From positions 236,741 through 300,740 of the forward strand of contig NZ_JACIVI010000002.1 of assembly GCF_014145335.1 (NCBI RefSeq): 64,000 nucleotides of DNA, given 5' to 3'. The translations under genes were made by a program, and so were the position numbers. Below the pieces are notes generated by a model. That model had not been told where the DNA came from. It did not search any database and saw nothing but the letters and a program-made list of their open reading frames with translations. Positions 8,565-16,415 of this stretch are shown piece after piece. Source of the DNA: Aquariibacter albus (GTDB taxonomy: Bacteria; Pseudomonadota; Gammaproteobacteria; Burkholderiales; Burkholderiaceae_C). Every line of letters starts with the position of its first letter. Position 1 is the stretch's first letter.

Positions 8565-10829
8565 ATGCCTGTTTCCTCTTCCCGTTCGGCGCGTGGGCGC
8601 CGTGTGCGTCGTCTGTGGCCGCTGGCCGTGGGCGGTCTGGCCCTGATGGGCCTCGTCGCGACGGAGCTGCGTGCGCAGGAGGCGCCCGACGCGCCGGCCA
8701 CGCTGAGCGTCGGGCGGCTGCCGCAGGTCAGCGTGAGCGCGACGCGGGAGCGGCGCAACGTGGATGAGACGGCCTCGACGGTCACGGTGATCGATGCCGA
8801 GGCCATCGAGCAGGGCTTCGTGAAGGACGTGCGCGACCTGGTGCGCAACGAGCCGGGGGTCAGCGTGCGCCGCGCGCCGACGCGCTTCGGCCTGGCCCAG
8901 GGCACGACCGGCCGCGAGGGCAATGCCGGTTTCAACATCCGCGGCCTGGACGGCAACCGGGTGCTGATCCAGGTAGACGGCATCCGCGTGCCGGCGGCTT
9001 TCAGCTTCGGCGCGTCCAGCTTCGGGCGCGGCGACTTCGTCGACCTCGGCAGCCTGCGCAGCGTGGAGATCCTGCGCGGCCCGGCGTCCACGCTCTACGG
9101 CTCGGACGGCCTGGCGGGCGTGGTCAGCTTCTACACCTTCGATCCGGCCGACCTGCTGGACGCGCGCCCCGGTGCGCGCCATGGCAGCGTGGGCCTGTCC
9201 TGGGCGCAGGAGGACCGCGGCTTCGGCCTGAATCTACGCGGTGCCGTGCGGCTGGCCGGCGATGCGCAGGCCGGCACCGAGCTGCTGGCCATCGTCGACC
9301 GGCGCCAGGGCCACGCGCTGGACAGCCAGGGTGGTGAGGGCGGCAACGGCAGCGTCCGCACCGAGCCCAATCCGCAGGGCCGCGATAGCCAGAGCCTGTT
9401 GCTGAAGTGGGTGCACCGCCCGGACGCGAGCCAGCAGTGGCGCGTGACGCTGGACCACAGCCGGGCCGATATCGAGACGGACGTGCGCAGCGGCCGCAGC
9501 GCCAGCGTGGCCAGCCTGCAGGCCCGGGACGACATCGACCGCGACCGCCTGTCGGTCGATGCCCGCTTCGACGGGCTGGGCTGGGCGCTGGCCGACCGCC
9601 TGCAGTTCGCCGTCTACGGCCAGGAGGCGGAGACCCGCCAGTTCAGCGCGGAGGACCGCACGACCCTGGCCGACCGCGCCCGCGACAACCGCTACGAGGA
9701 GCGACTGATAGGCCTGAACCTGCAGCTCGACAAGCAGGCCGCCTGGGGTGGGCTGCAGCACCGCCTCGTCTACGGCCTGGACCTGGCGCAGGCCCGCATC
9801 GACAACCTGCGCGACGGCACCGTGCCGCCCAGCGGCGAGACCTTCCCGACCAAGGCCTTCCCGGCGACCGACTACACGACGCTGGGCGCCTTCCTGCAGG
9901 ACGAGCTGCAGCTGGCCGAGCGCTGGTTCCTGACCCCGGCGCTGCGCTACGACCGTTTCAAGCTCGACCCGCGCGAGGACGTGCTCGGCGTCGATTCGGT
10001 CGGCATCAGCGACGGCCGCCTGACGCCCAAGCTGGCGCTGCGCTGGGTGGCGAGCGACGCTCTCTCGGCCTACGTGAACCTGGCCCAGGGCTACCGCGCC
10101 CCGACGCCGGACCAGGTCAACAACGGCTTCACCAACCTCAGCTCGCCTTTCTTCGCCTACCGCTCGATCGCCAACCCGGACCTCAAGCCCGAGCACAGTC
10201 GCACGGTGGAGCTGGGCCTGAACGGCCGCCAGGGCACGCTGCGCTGGGTGGCGGTGGTGTTCGAGGGCCGCTACAAGGACTTCATCGAGCGCACGGTCGT
10301 CAGCGGCAGCGGCAGCCAGGCCGATCCGCAGACCTTCCAGTTCGTGAACCTGGACGAGGCGCGCATCCGCGGCCTGGAGGCCCGCCTGGCCTGGCAGCCG
10401 CGGCCGGAATGGACGCTGGAGGCGGCCTACGCCCAGGCGCGCGGCGAAAGCGCGGACGGCAGCGACCAGCCGCTCAACAGCATCGACCCGCCCAAGCTCA
10501 ACCTGCGCGCGCAGTGGCTGCCCGCGCCGGGCCTGAGCCTCAGCGCGGCCGTGAACCACGTGCGCGCCAAGTCGCGCAGCCGCATCGACGCCAGCGCATT
10601 GACGGCGGGGGCCGAACCCTTCGCGACCCCGTCCTACACCACGCTGGACCTGAGCGCGAACTGGCGTGTGAACCGCCATCTGGAACTGGGCGCCGGCCTG
10701 TTCAATCTCACCGACAAGACCTACTGGCACTGGGCTGACGTGGTGGGCCTGGCGGCCAACACCACCGGCCTGGACGCCTACACCCAGCCCGGCCGCAGCT
10801 TCGCGCTGCGCGCCCGGATCAGTTACTGA
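8565..10829 (+). CDS. hmuR: TonB-dependent heme/hemoglobin receptor
   Basis: A 754-residue outer-membrane receptor for heme. After a signal peptide (about residues 15-38, ending LRAQ) comes a plug domain with VTVIDAEAIEQ, NEPGVSVR, FNIRGLDGNRVLIQVDG and LRGPASTLYGSDGLAG. These are typical of the hemoglobin/transferrin/lactoferrin receptor class. The barrel contains a YRAP box and an NPDLKPE box (FRAP/NPNL equivalents). The histidine commonly found between these two boxes in HemR-type receptors is absent. Placement directly upstream of hmuSTUV-like genes and downstream of a Fur box fixes the role. The ATG at 8565 is preferred over an in-frame start 120 bases upstream because it gives a proper signal peptide. 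Confidence 0.9.
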   Translation: MPVSSSRSARGRRVRRLWPLAVGGLALMGLVATELRAQEAPDAPATLSVGRLPQVSVSATRERRNVDETASTVTVIDAEAIEQGFVKDVRDLVRNEPGVSVRRAPTRFGLAQGTTGREGNAGFNIRGLDGNRVLIQVDGIRVPAAFSFGASSFGRGDFVDLGSLRSVEILRGPASTLYGSDGLAGVVSFYTFDPADLLDARPGARHGSVGLSWAQEDRGFGLNLRGAVRLAGDAQAGTELLAIVDRRQGHALDSQGGEGGNGSVRTEPNPQGRDSQSLLLKWVHRPDASQQWRVTLDHSRADIETDVRSGRSASVASLQARDDIDRDRLSVDARFDGLGWALADRLQFAVYGQEAETRQFSAEDRTTLADRARDNRYEERLIGLNLQLDKQAAWGGLQHRLVYGLDLAQARIDNLRDGTVPPSGETFPTKAFPATDYTTLGAFLQDELQLAERWFLTPALRYDRFKLDPREDVLGVDSVGISDGRLTPKLALRWVASDALSAYVNLAQGYRAPTPDQVNNGFTNLSSPFFAYRSIANPDLKPEHSRTVELGLNGRQGTLRWVAVVFEGRYKDFIERTVVSGSGSQADPQTFQFVNLDEARIRGLEARLAWQPRPEWTLEAAYAQARGESADGSDQPLNSIDPPKLNLRAQWLPAPGLSLSAAVNHVRAKSRSRIDASALTAGAEPFATPSYTTLDLSANWRVNRHLELGAGLFNLTDKTYWHWADVVGLAANTTGLDAYTQPGRSFALRARISY

Positions 10830-10850
10830 GCCCCTGCGGAGCTTCCGACC

Positions 10851-11951
10851 ATGGCCCTGCTCGACACCCCCGCCCGCCGCGCCATGCCGGTCACGGCCCC
10901 TGGCGAACTGCTCGATGCCTTCCTCGCGCTGCGCCGCGAGGCCCGGCTGCGCCACCGCGATGCAGCCGCCCGCCTCGGCGTGAGCGAGGGTGAGGCCGTG
11001 GCGGCCGCCGTGGCCGCACCGCCGCCCTTCAGCGCGGTGCGGCTGGCGCCGCCGTGGCCGCGGCTCTTCGAGCGCGTGCCGAGCCTGGGCCGCGTGATGG
11101 CGCTGACGCGCAACGAGGCCGTGGTGCACGAGAAGATCGGCGTCTACGCCGACATGTCGCACCGGGCCGGCGTCGGCCTGGCCCTCGGGCAGGACATCGA
11201 CCTGCGCATCTTCTACGTCGCCTGGGCCCATGCCTTCGCGGTGACCGAGCAGGCCGAGGACGGCACGCTGCAGCGCAGCCTGCAGGTCTTCGACGCGCAC
11301 GGCGTGGCCATCCACAAGGTCATCCTCAGGCCCGGCGCCGACCTGCCGGCCTGGGAGCGCCTGGTCAGCGACTTCGCGCACCCCGACCAGGAGCCCGGCC
11401 TGCAGCCCGAGCCGGCCGAGCCCGCGCCGCCGCCACCGGACGATGCGGCGGTGGACGTCGCGGCCTTCCAGGCCGCCTGGCTGGCGATGGCCGACACGCA
11501 CGAATTCTTCGGTCTCGTGCGGCGCTTCGGCCTGTCGCGCACCCAGGCCCTGCGCCTGGCGCCGGCCGGCCACGCCGAGTCAGTCTCGCCCGGCGTGCTG
11601 CGCATCCTGCTGGAGTCGGTCGCGGCCGAGGGCCTGCCGATCATGGTCTTCGTCGGCAACCCGGGGATGATCCAGATCCACACCGGCCCGGTGCAGAACA
11701 TCAAGGTGATGGGCCCCTGGCTGAACGTGCTGGACCCGGGTTTCAACCTGCACCTGCGCGAGGACCTGGTCTCCCGCGCCTGGATCGTCCGCAAGCCCAC
11801 GGCCGATGGCGTGGTCAGTTCACTGGAGCTGTTCGACGCGGCCGGCGAGACCCTGGTCATGGTCTTCGGCGAACGCAAGCCCGGCCGCGCCGAGCTGCCG
11901 GCCTGGCGGGCACTGCTGGGGGCGCTGCCGCGTGAGGCCATCCATGGCTGA
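10851..11951 (+). CDS. hmuS: Cytoplasmic heme-handling protein HmuS (HemS/PhuS family)
   Basis: A 366-residue protein with the duplicated HemS fold. Half one carries VMALTRNEAVVHEKIGVY. Half two carries ADTHEFFGL, with the conserved heme-ligand histidine at about residue 217, and GPVQNIKVMGPWLNVLD. Family members bind imported heme in the cytoplasm and either deliver it to a heme oxygenase or degrade it. A Pro/Glu-rich linker (about 184-202) separates the halves. It lies 21 bases after the receptor gene, and its end overlaps the start of hmuT, so it belongs to the Fur-controlled operon. Confidence 0.92.
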   Translation: MALLDTPARRAMPVTAPGELLDAFLALRREARLRHRDAAARLGVSEGEAVAAAVAAPPPFSAVRLAPPWPRLFERVPSLGRVMALTRNEAVVHEKIGVYADMSHRAGVGLALGQDIDLRIFYVAWAHAFAVTEQAEDGTLQRSLQVFDAHGVAIHKVILRPGADLPAWERLVSDFAHPDQEPGLQPEPAEPAPPPPDDAAVDVAAFQAAWLAMADTHEFFGLVRRFGLSRTQALRLAPAGHAESVSPGVLRILLESVAAEGLPIMVFVGNPGMIQIHTGPVQNIKVMGPWLNVLDPGFNLHLREDLVSRAWIVRKPTADGVVSSLELFDAAGETLVMVFGERKPGRAELPAWRALLGALPREAIHG

Positions 11952-12855
11952 GCGGTCTGCGCGCCGGCCGCTGCGTACTGCGGCCTCGTCCGGCCTGCCG
12001 CGCCGAGCCTGGCTTGGCGGCACGCTCGGCGCCGGGCTGGCCTGGGCCGGCCTCGCCCGGGCCGAGCCCGCACCGGGCGCGCTGCGCCTGCTCAGCGCGG
12101 GCGGCTCGGTCACCGAGCTGGTCTACCGCCTGGGTGCGGGCGGCCAGCTGGTCGCCGCCGACAGCACCAGCCTCTTCCCCGCCGACGCGCGGCGCCTGCC
12201 CAAGCTGGGCTACCACCGCACGCTCTCGGCCGAAGGCCTGCTGGCCTTGCGCGCCGACCTGCTGCTGGCCGCCGCCGACGCCGGCCCGCCGAACGTGCTG
12301 GCCCAGGTGGAGTCGGCCGGCCTGCGCGTGCTGCGCGGCGTGCCGGGCCATGGCTTCGAGGTGCTGCAGACGCAGATCGCGCTGCTTGCCCGCGCCCTGG
12401 GCCGCGAGGCCGAGGGCCGCCAGCTGGCCGCCGAGGTCGAGGCCGGGCGTGCCCGCCTGGCCGCGGCCATCCTGCCCGCGGCCACGGCGCCGCGGGTGCT
12501 CTTCGTGCTGTCGCACGCGGCTGGCAATGTGCAGGTGGCCGGTGCCGGCACCGCCGCGCAGGCCCTGATCGAGCTGGCCGGCGCACGCAATGCACTGCAG
12601 GGCGTGCAGGGCTACCGGCCGCTGTCGGCCGAGGCCGCGGTGGCGGCGGCGCCGGACTGGATCCTCGGCACCACCGAGGGCCTGGCCGCGCTCGGGGGCG
12701 TGCCGGCGCTGCTGGCCCGCCCGGGCCTGGCGCTGACGCCGGCCGGTCGCGCTGGCCGGGTGCTGGCCTTCGACGCGCTGCTGATGCTGGGCAACGGGCC
12801 GCGGCTGCCGCAGGCCGTCGAGCAGCTTGCCCGCGGCCTGGGCACGCTGGCATGA
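11944..12855 (+). CDS. hmuT: Periplasmic heme-binding protein HmuT of an ABC importer
   Basis: A 303-residue class III substrate-binding protein. The N-terminus has two adjacent arginines before a hydrophobic segment (RRAWLGG) and may use the Tat or Sec route; cleavage is near LARAEP. Typical HmuT features are GGSVTELVYRLG, the LPKLGYHRTLSAEGLLAL segment, and the C-terminal APDWILGTTEG region. The usual heme-ligand tyrosine is probably the one in GYHR, which carries an adjacent His. The gene overlaps hmuS by eight bases and hmuU by four, indicating coupled translation. Confidence 0.9.
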   Translation: MAERSARRPLRTAASSGLPRRAWLGGTLGAGLAWAGLARAEPAPGALRLLSAGGSVTELVYRLGAGGQLVAADSTSLFPADARRLPKLGYHRTLSAEGLLALRADLLLAAADAGPPNVLAQVESAGLRVLRGVPGHGFEVLQTQIALLARALGREAEGRQLAAEVEAGRARLAAAILPAATAPRVLFVLSHAAGNVQVAGAGTAAQALIELAGARNALQGVQGYRPLSAEAAVAAAPDWILGTTEGLAALGGVPALLARPGLALTPAGRAGRVLAFDALLMLGNGPRLPQAVEQLARGLGTLA

Positions 12856-14036
12856 GTGCGCTGAACGCGGCGGCCGCCCTGGAGCCGGACAGGCCGGGGG
12901 ACGGTGACCCTGCCGCGGCGGGGGCCGCGGACGGGACCGGCCGCGCCGCAAGCGCTGCTGCGGAGGCCGGGCGCCGACCCGGCCGCGTGCCCGCGCAGCT
13001 GCTGCTGCCGACCCTGGCCGCCGCGCTGCTGCTGGTCGCGCTGCTGGCCGTCGGCCTCGGAGCCTACGAAATTCCGCCCGGCGCGGTGCTGCGCATCCTC
13101 GCGCAGGCCCTGGGCCTGGACCTGGGGCCGGTGGACGCGCAGCAGGCCGCGGTGCTGCAGGCCATCCGCCTGCCGCGCGTCGGCCTGGCCATGCTCACCG
13201 GGGCCGGCCTGGCCACGGCCGGGGTGCTGATGCAGGGCCTGTTCCGCAATCCGCTGGCCGACCCGACGCTGATCGGCAGCGCGGCCGGCGCCGCGCTGGC
13301 CGCGGCGGCGGTGATCGTGCTGCTGGGCCCGACGGCCGGCGGCGGCGCCCTGGCCGCGCTGGCCACGCTCGGCCCGGCGGCGCTGCCGCTGGCGGCCTTC
13401 CTTGGCAGCGCGGTGGCGACCGGCCTGGTCGTGCTGATCGGCCGTGGCAGCGGGCCGAGCGGCTTCTCGCTGGCCGGCGTGCTGCTGGCCGGCATCGCGG
13501 TCAATGCCCTGGGGATGGCGGGGGTCGGCCTGATGGCCTATCTGGCCAGCGACGAACAGCTGCGCACCCTGACGTTCTGGAACCTCGGCGCCCTGTCGGG
13601 CGCCAGCGGCCCGGTGCTGGCGGCGGTCGGCCCGGCGGTCGGCCTGGCCCTGCTCGGCGCCTGGGCGCTGGTGCCGGCGCTGAACGCGCTGGCCCTGGGT
13701 GAGGCGCGTGCCGGCCACCTCGGCATCGCCGTCGGCCGGGCCAAGGCCGGCGCGGTGCTGGCCGCGGCCCTGGCCACCGGCAGCGTGGTGGCCTTCACCG
13801 GGGTGATCGGCTTCATCGGCCTGGTCGCGCCCCACCTGGTGCGGCTGATCGCCGGGCCCGACCACCGCGTGCTGCTGCCCGGCGCCATCCTGATGGGTGC
13901 GCTGCTGGTGCTGGGTGCGGACCTGGTCGCGCGGACCCTGGTCGCGCCGGCCGAGCTGCCGATCGGCCTGGTCACCGCGCTGATCGGCGGGCCCTTCTTT
14001 ATCGCCCTGCTGCGCCACCGGCGCGGCCCGCTCTGA
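12852..14036 (+). CDS. hmuU: Heme ABC transporter permease HmuU (FecCD family)
   Basis: A 394-residue inner-membrane permease with about ten hydrophobic segments starting near residue 52. FecCD landmarks are IRLPRVGLAMLTGAGLA, LMQGLFRNPLADPTLIG, and GVIGFIGLVAPHLVRL near the C-terminus, the last contacting the ATPase. The first 50 residues form a charged, Ala/Gly-rich cytoplasmic extension that is longer than usual. Its start overlaps the hmuT stop (ATGA). Confidence 0.92.
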   Translation: MSALNAAAALEPDRPGDGDPAAAGAADGTGRAASAAAEAGRRPGRVPAQLLLPTLAAALLLVALLAVGLGAYEIPPGAVLRILAQALGLDLGPVDAQQAAVLQAIRLPRVGLAMLTGAGLATAGVLMQGLFRNPLADPTLIGSAAGAALAAAAVIVLLGPTAGGGALAALATLGPAALPLAAFLGSAVATGLVVLIGRGSGPSGFSLAGVLLAGIAVNALGMAGVGLMAYLASDEQLRTLTFWNLGALSGASGPVLAAVGPAVGLALLGAWALVPALNALALGEARAGHLGIAVGRAKAGAVLAAALATGSVVAFTGVIGFIGLVAPHLVRLIAGPDHRVLLPGAILMGALLVLGADLVARTLVAPAELPIGLVTALIGGPFFIALLRHRRGPL

Positions 14037-14053
14037 CCCTTGGCTGTCGTCCC

Positions 14054-14941
14054 ATGCCCCTGCTGACCCCCCTGGCCCGTTTCCGCCGGACGGCCGCGCG
14101 CCGCAGTCCGCCGGGCGCCGACGCGCTGGTCCTGGCCGCGCACGGCCTGGGCCTGCGCCAGGCCGACGGCCGGGTGGTGCTGGAGCCGCTGGACCTGCGC
14201 CTGGCGCCCGGCGAACTGCTGGCCGTGCTCGGCGAGAACGGGGCCGGCAAGACCAGCCTGCTGCGCCTGCTGGCCGGCGAGGTGCCCGCGTCGGGCCTGC
14301 GCCCGTGCGGCGAGCTCTGTCTGGCCGGCCGGCCGCTGGCTGACTGGTCGGCGCGCGAGCAGGCCCGGCTGCGCGCGGTGCTGCCGCAGCACACCGACCT
14401 GGCCTTCGACTTCAACGCGGCCGAGCTGGTCGCGCTGGCCCGCCACCCGCATGGCGACAGTCCGGCCGAGGCCCGCGCGATTGCGGCCCAGGCGCTGGCG
14501 TTGACGGGCGCCTCGGATTTCGCGCTGCGCGGCCTGCGCGAGCTTTCGGGCGGTGAGCGGGCGCGCGTCTTCCTGGCCGCGGCCCTGGCCCAGCTCTGGG
14601 CCGCCGACGATCCGCAGCCCCGCCTGCTGCTGCTCGACGAACCGACCGCCGCGCTGGACCTGGCCCAGCAGCACCGTCTGCTGGCCACGGTGCGCGCCTT
14701 CGCGGCCTCGCGGCGCCTGGGCGTGGTGGCCATCGTCCACGACCTGAACCTGGCCGCGCAGTATGCCGACCGCGTGCTGCTGCTGGCCGGCGGCCACCGC
14801 CTGGCCGAAGGGCCGCCGGACGCGGTGCTGCAGCCCGGGCCGATCGCGCGCGGCTTCGGCGTGCGTGCGGCCTGCCTCGCGCATCCGCTGGCCCCTGGCC
14901 AGGCGCTGATCGCCACCGCGGCGTCGGGGGGGATGGCATGA
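14054..14941 (+). CDS. hmuV: Heme ABC transporter ATP-binding protein HmuV
   Basis: A 295-residue ABC ATPase that powers heme import through HmuU. Visible motifs in order are Walker A GENGAGKTS (about residue 60), Q-loop LPQHTDLAF, signature LSGGERARV (about 165), Walker B LLLLDEPTAALDL and switch AIVHDLNLAAQYAD. The DPQPRLLLLDEP segment is the usual HmuV feature. It lies 17 bases after hmuU, and its stop overlaps the start of the next regulator gene. Confidence 0.93.
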   Translation: MPLLTPLARFRRTAARRSPPGADALVLAAHGLGLRQADGRVVLEPLDLRLAPGELLAVLGENGAGKTSLLRLLAGEVPASGLRPCGELCLAGRPLADWSAREQARLRAVLPQHTDLAFDFNAAELVALARHPHGDSPAEARAIAAQALALTGASDFALRGLRELSGGERARVFLAAALAQLWAADDPQPRLLLLDEPTAALDLAQQHRLLATVRAFAASRRLGVVAIVHDLNLAAQYADRVLLLAGGHRLAEGPPDAVLQPGPIARGFGVRAACLAHPLAPGQALIATAASGGMA

Positions 14942-16050
14942 GCCTGCCCGCCCCGCCCCGGGTCGAGCTGCGCCTGCACTTCGGCGAATCCGCCGCGGAC
15001 CGCGCCGCCGTGCCGCCCGCGCTGCAGCACCCGCTGTTCGCGCTGCTCGCCGCCCTGGCCGCGCAGGGTTCGATCCAGCAGGCCGCGCGCGGCCTCGGCC
15101 TGTCCTACCGCCATTGCTGGGGCGAGCTGCGGCGCTGGGAGCAGCGCCTGGGCCAGGCCCTGGTGCACTGGGCCCGTGGTCAGCGCGCGGTGCTGACGCC
15201 CTACGGCGGCGCGCTGCTGCAGGCCGAGCGCCTGGCGCGGGCGCGGCTGGCGCCGCAGATCGAGCAGCTGCAGGACGCGTTGGACGCCGTGTTCGACACC
15301 GCCGCCACGCCCGAGGCCGTGCCGCTGCGGCTGGCCGGGGTCGCCGACCCGGCCCTGGCCCGCCTGCTGGCCCTGGGGCGGCGCGAGGGCCTGGCCCTGC
15401 AGCGCCTGCCCGCCACGCCGGCCGAGGCGCTGCAGGCCCTGGCCCGCGGCTGCTGCGAGGCCGTGGCGATGCACCTGCGCGAGGGCCTGCGCCGCGAGGG
15501 GCCGACCGCCCGCGCCTGGCGCGCGGCGCTGAAGCCCGGTGCGCAGAAGCTGCTGTTGCTGGGCCAGCGCAGCCTGGGCCTGATGCTGCCACCGGGCAAC
15601 CCGGACCGGGTGGCCGGCCTGGCCGATCTGGACCGTCTGCCCAGCCTGCGCGCCGTCGACGGCAGCGCCGAGGAACTGGCCCTGGCCGAGCTGCGCGCCG
15701 AGGCCGGCCTGCCGCCGCCACCCGCGGGCGAGATCGAGCCCAGCCCCGAGGCCCTGGCCGAGCAGGTGGTCGCGGGCCGCGTCGCACTGGCCTTCGGGCC
15801 GGAGACGGCGGCCCGCGCCGCAGGCCTGGACTTCCTGCCGCTGGCCCGGGAGCACAGCTTGCTGCTGCTGCCGCGCGCCGCGCTGGAGCGCCCCGCGCCG
15901 CTGCGCCTGCAGGCCCTGCTGGCCAGCCCCGCCTGGGCCGCGGCGCTGGCCGGGTTGCCCGGGGTGTCCGCCGCCGGGGCCGGCCGGGTGCTGCCGCTGG
16001 GCCGCTTGTTGCCGTGGTGGCCGGTGTCGGCGCTGCGGCCGGCAGCCTGA
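14938..16050 (+). CDS. ModE-like winged-helix regulator with PBP-like ligand domain
   Basis: The 370-residue protein has an N-terminal ModE/LysR-type winged helix (residues 25-100) with QGSIQQAARGLGLSYRHCWGELRRWE. A periplasmic-binding-protein-like domain (about 120-340) follows. Proteins of this layout are known as molybdate- or oxyanion-sensing regulators. Here the gene overlaps hmuV by four bases (ATGA), so it would be co-transcribed with heme uptake genes under Fur. There are no molybdate transport or molybdoenzyme genes in the window. The ligand is therefore open: heme, an oxyanion, or something tied to the upstream cluster. Confidence 0.75.
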   Translation: MSLPAPPRVELRLHFGESAADRAAVPPALQHPLFALLAALAAQGSIQQAARGLGLSYRHCWGELRRWEQRLGQALVHWARGQRAVLTPYGGALLQAERLARARLAPQIEQLQDALDAVFDTAATPEAVPLRLAGVADPALARLLALGRREGLALQRLPATPAEALQALARGCCEAVAMHLREGLRREGPTARAWRAALKPGAQKLLLLGQRSLGLMLPPGNPDRVAGLADLDRLPSLRAVDGSAEELALAELRAEAGLPPPPAGEIEPSPEALAEQVVAGRVALAFGPETAARAAGLDFLPLAREHSLLLLPRAALERPAPLRLQALLASPAWAAALAGLPGVSAAGAGRVLPLGRLLPWWPVSALRPAA

Positions 16051-16072
16051 GCGCAACCGCGTCCTCGGCCGG

Positions 16073-16089
16073 AGGCGCCCCGGGCGCCT
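16073..16089. terminator. Short palindrome between convergent genes
   Basis: AGGCGCCC (16073-16080) and GGGCGCCT (16082-16089) form a near-continuous palindrome in the 37-base gap between the regulator gene and the convergent DUF493 gene, overlapping the latter's stop. No T-run is present, so it is a weak bidirectional terminator candidate. Confidence 0.35.
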
Positions 16090-16396
16090 AGAGCACCACC
16101 CGCACCATCGGGTGGCTGCTGAGCGTGCGGTAGATCTCGTCGAGCTGCTCGCGGCTGGTGGCCGTGATCGTCACGGTCAGGCCCAGGTAGTTGCCGCCCT
16201 TGCTCGGGCGTTCCTCGACGGTCGCCGGGTCGAAGCCCGGGTCGAACTGACGCGCGACGTGGACCACCGCCTCGCGGTAGCCCGGCACGTTCGCCCCCAT
16301 GACCTTCAAGGGGAAGGCGCAGGGGTAGTCGATCAGCGAGCGCTCTTCCGGTGCGCCGACCGGGCGCGGGGCGGGGCGGGGCAGGTCATCGCTCAT
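16088..16396 (-). CDS. ybeD: DUF493 / YbeD family protein
   Basis: A 102-residue protein with the YbeD ferredoxin-like fold. The diagnostic part is SLIDYPCAFPLKVMG near residue 20 and a C-terminal segment YRTLSSHPMVRVVL. The cellular role of YbeD is not settled; it resembles ACT-type regulatory domains. In E. coli it lies between dacA and lipB. Here it follows the carboxypeptidase gene by 19 bases, but lipB is 15 kb further on. The start at 16396 gives normal family length. Confidence 0.88.
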   Translation of the reverse strand: MSDDLPRPAPRPVGAPEERSLIDYPCAFPLKVMGANVPGYREAVVHVARQFDPGFDPATVEERPSKGGNYLGLTVTITATSREQLDEIYRTLSSHPMVRVVL

Positions 16397-16415
16397 CGCA
16401 CGGCTCCGTCCGGCT

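Noticed and set aside
940-16087. The accessory block as a recent mobile element
   Set aside because: No integrase, transposase, terminal repeat or tRNA boundary was seen, and codon use looks like the flanks. An old insertion or rearrangement fits better.
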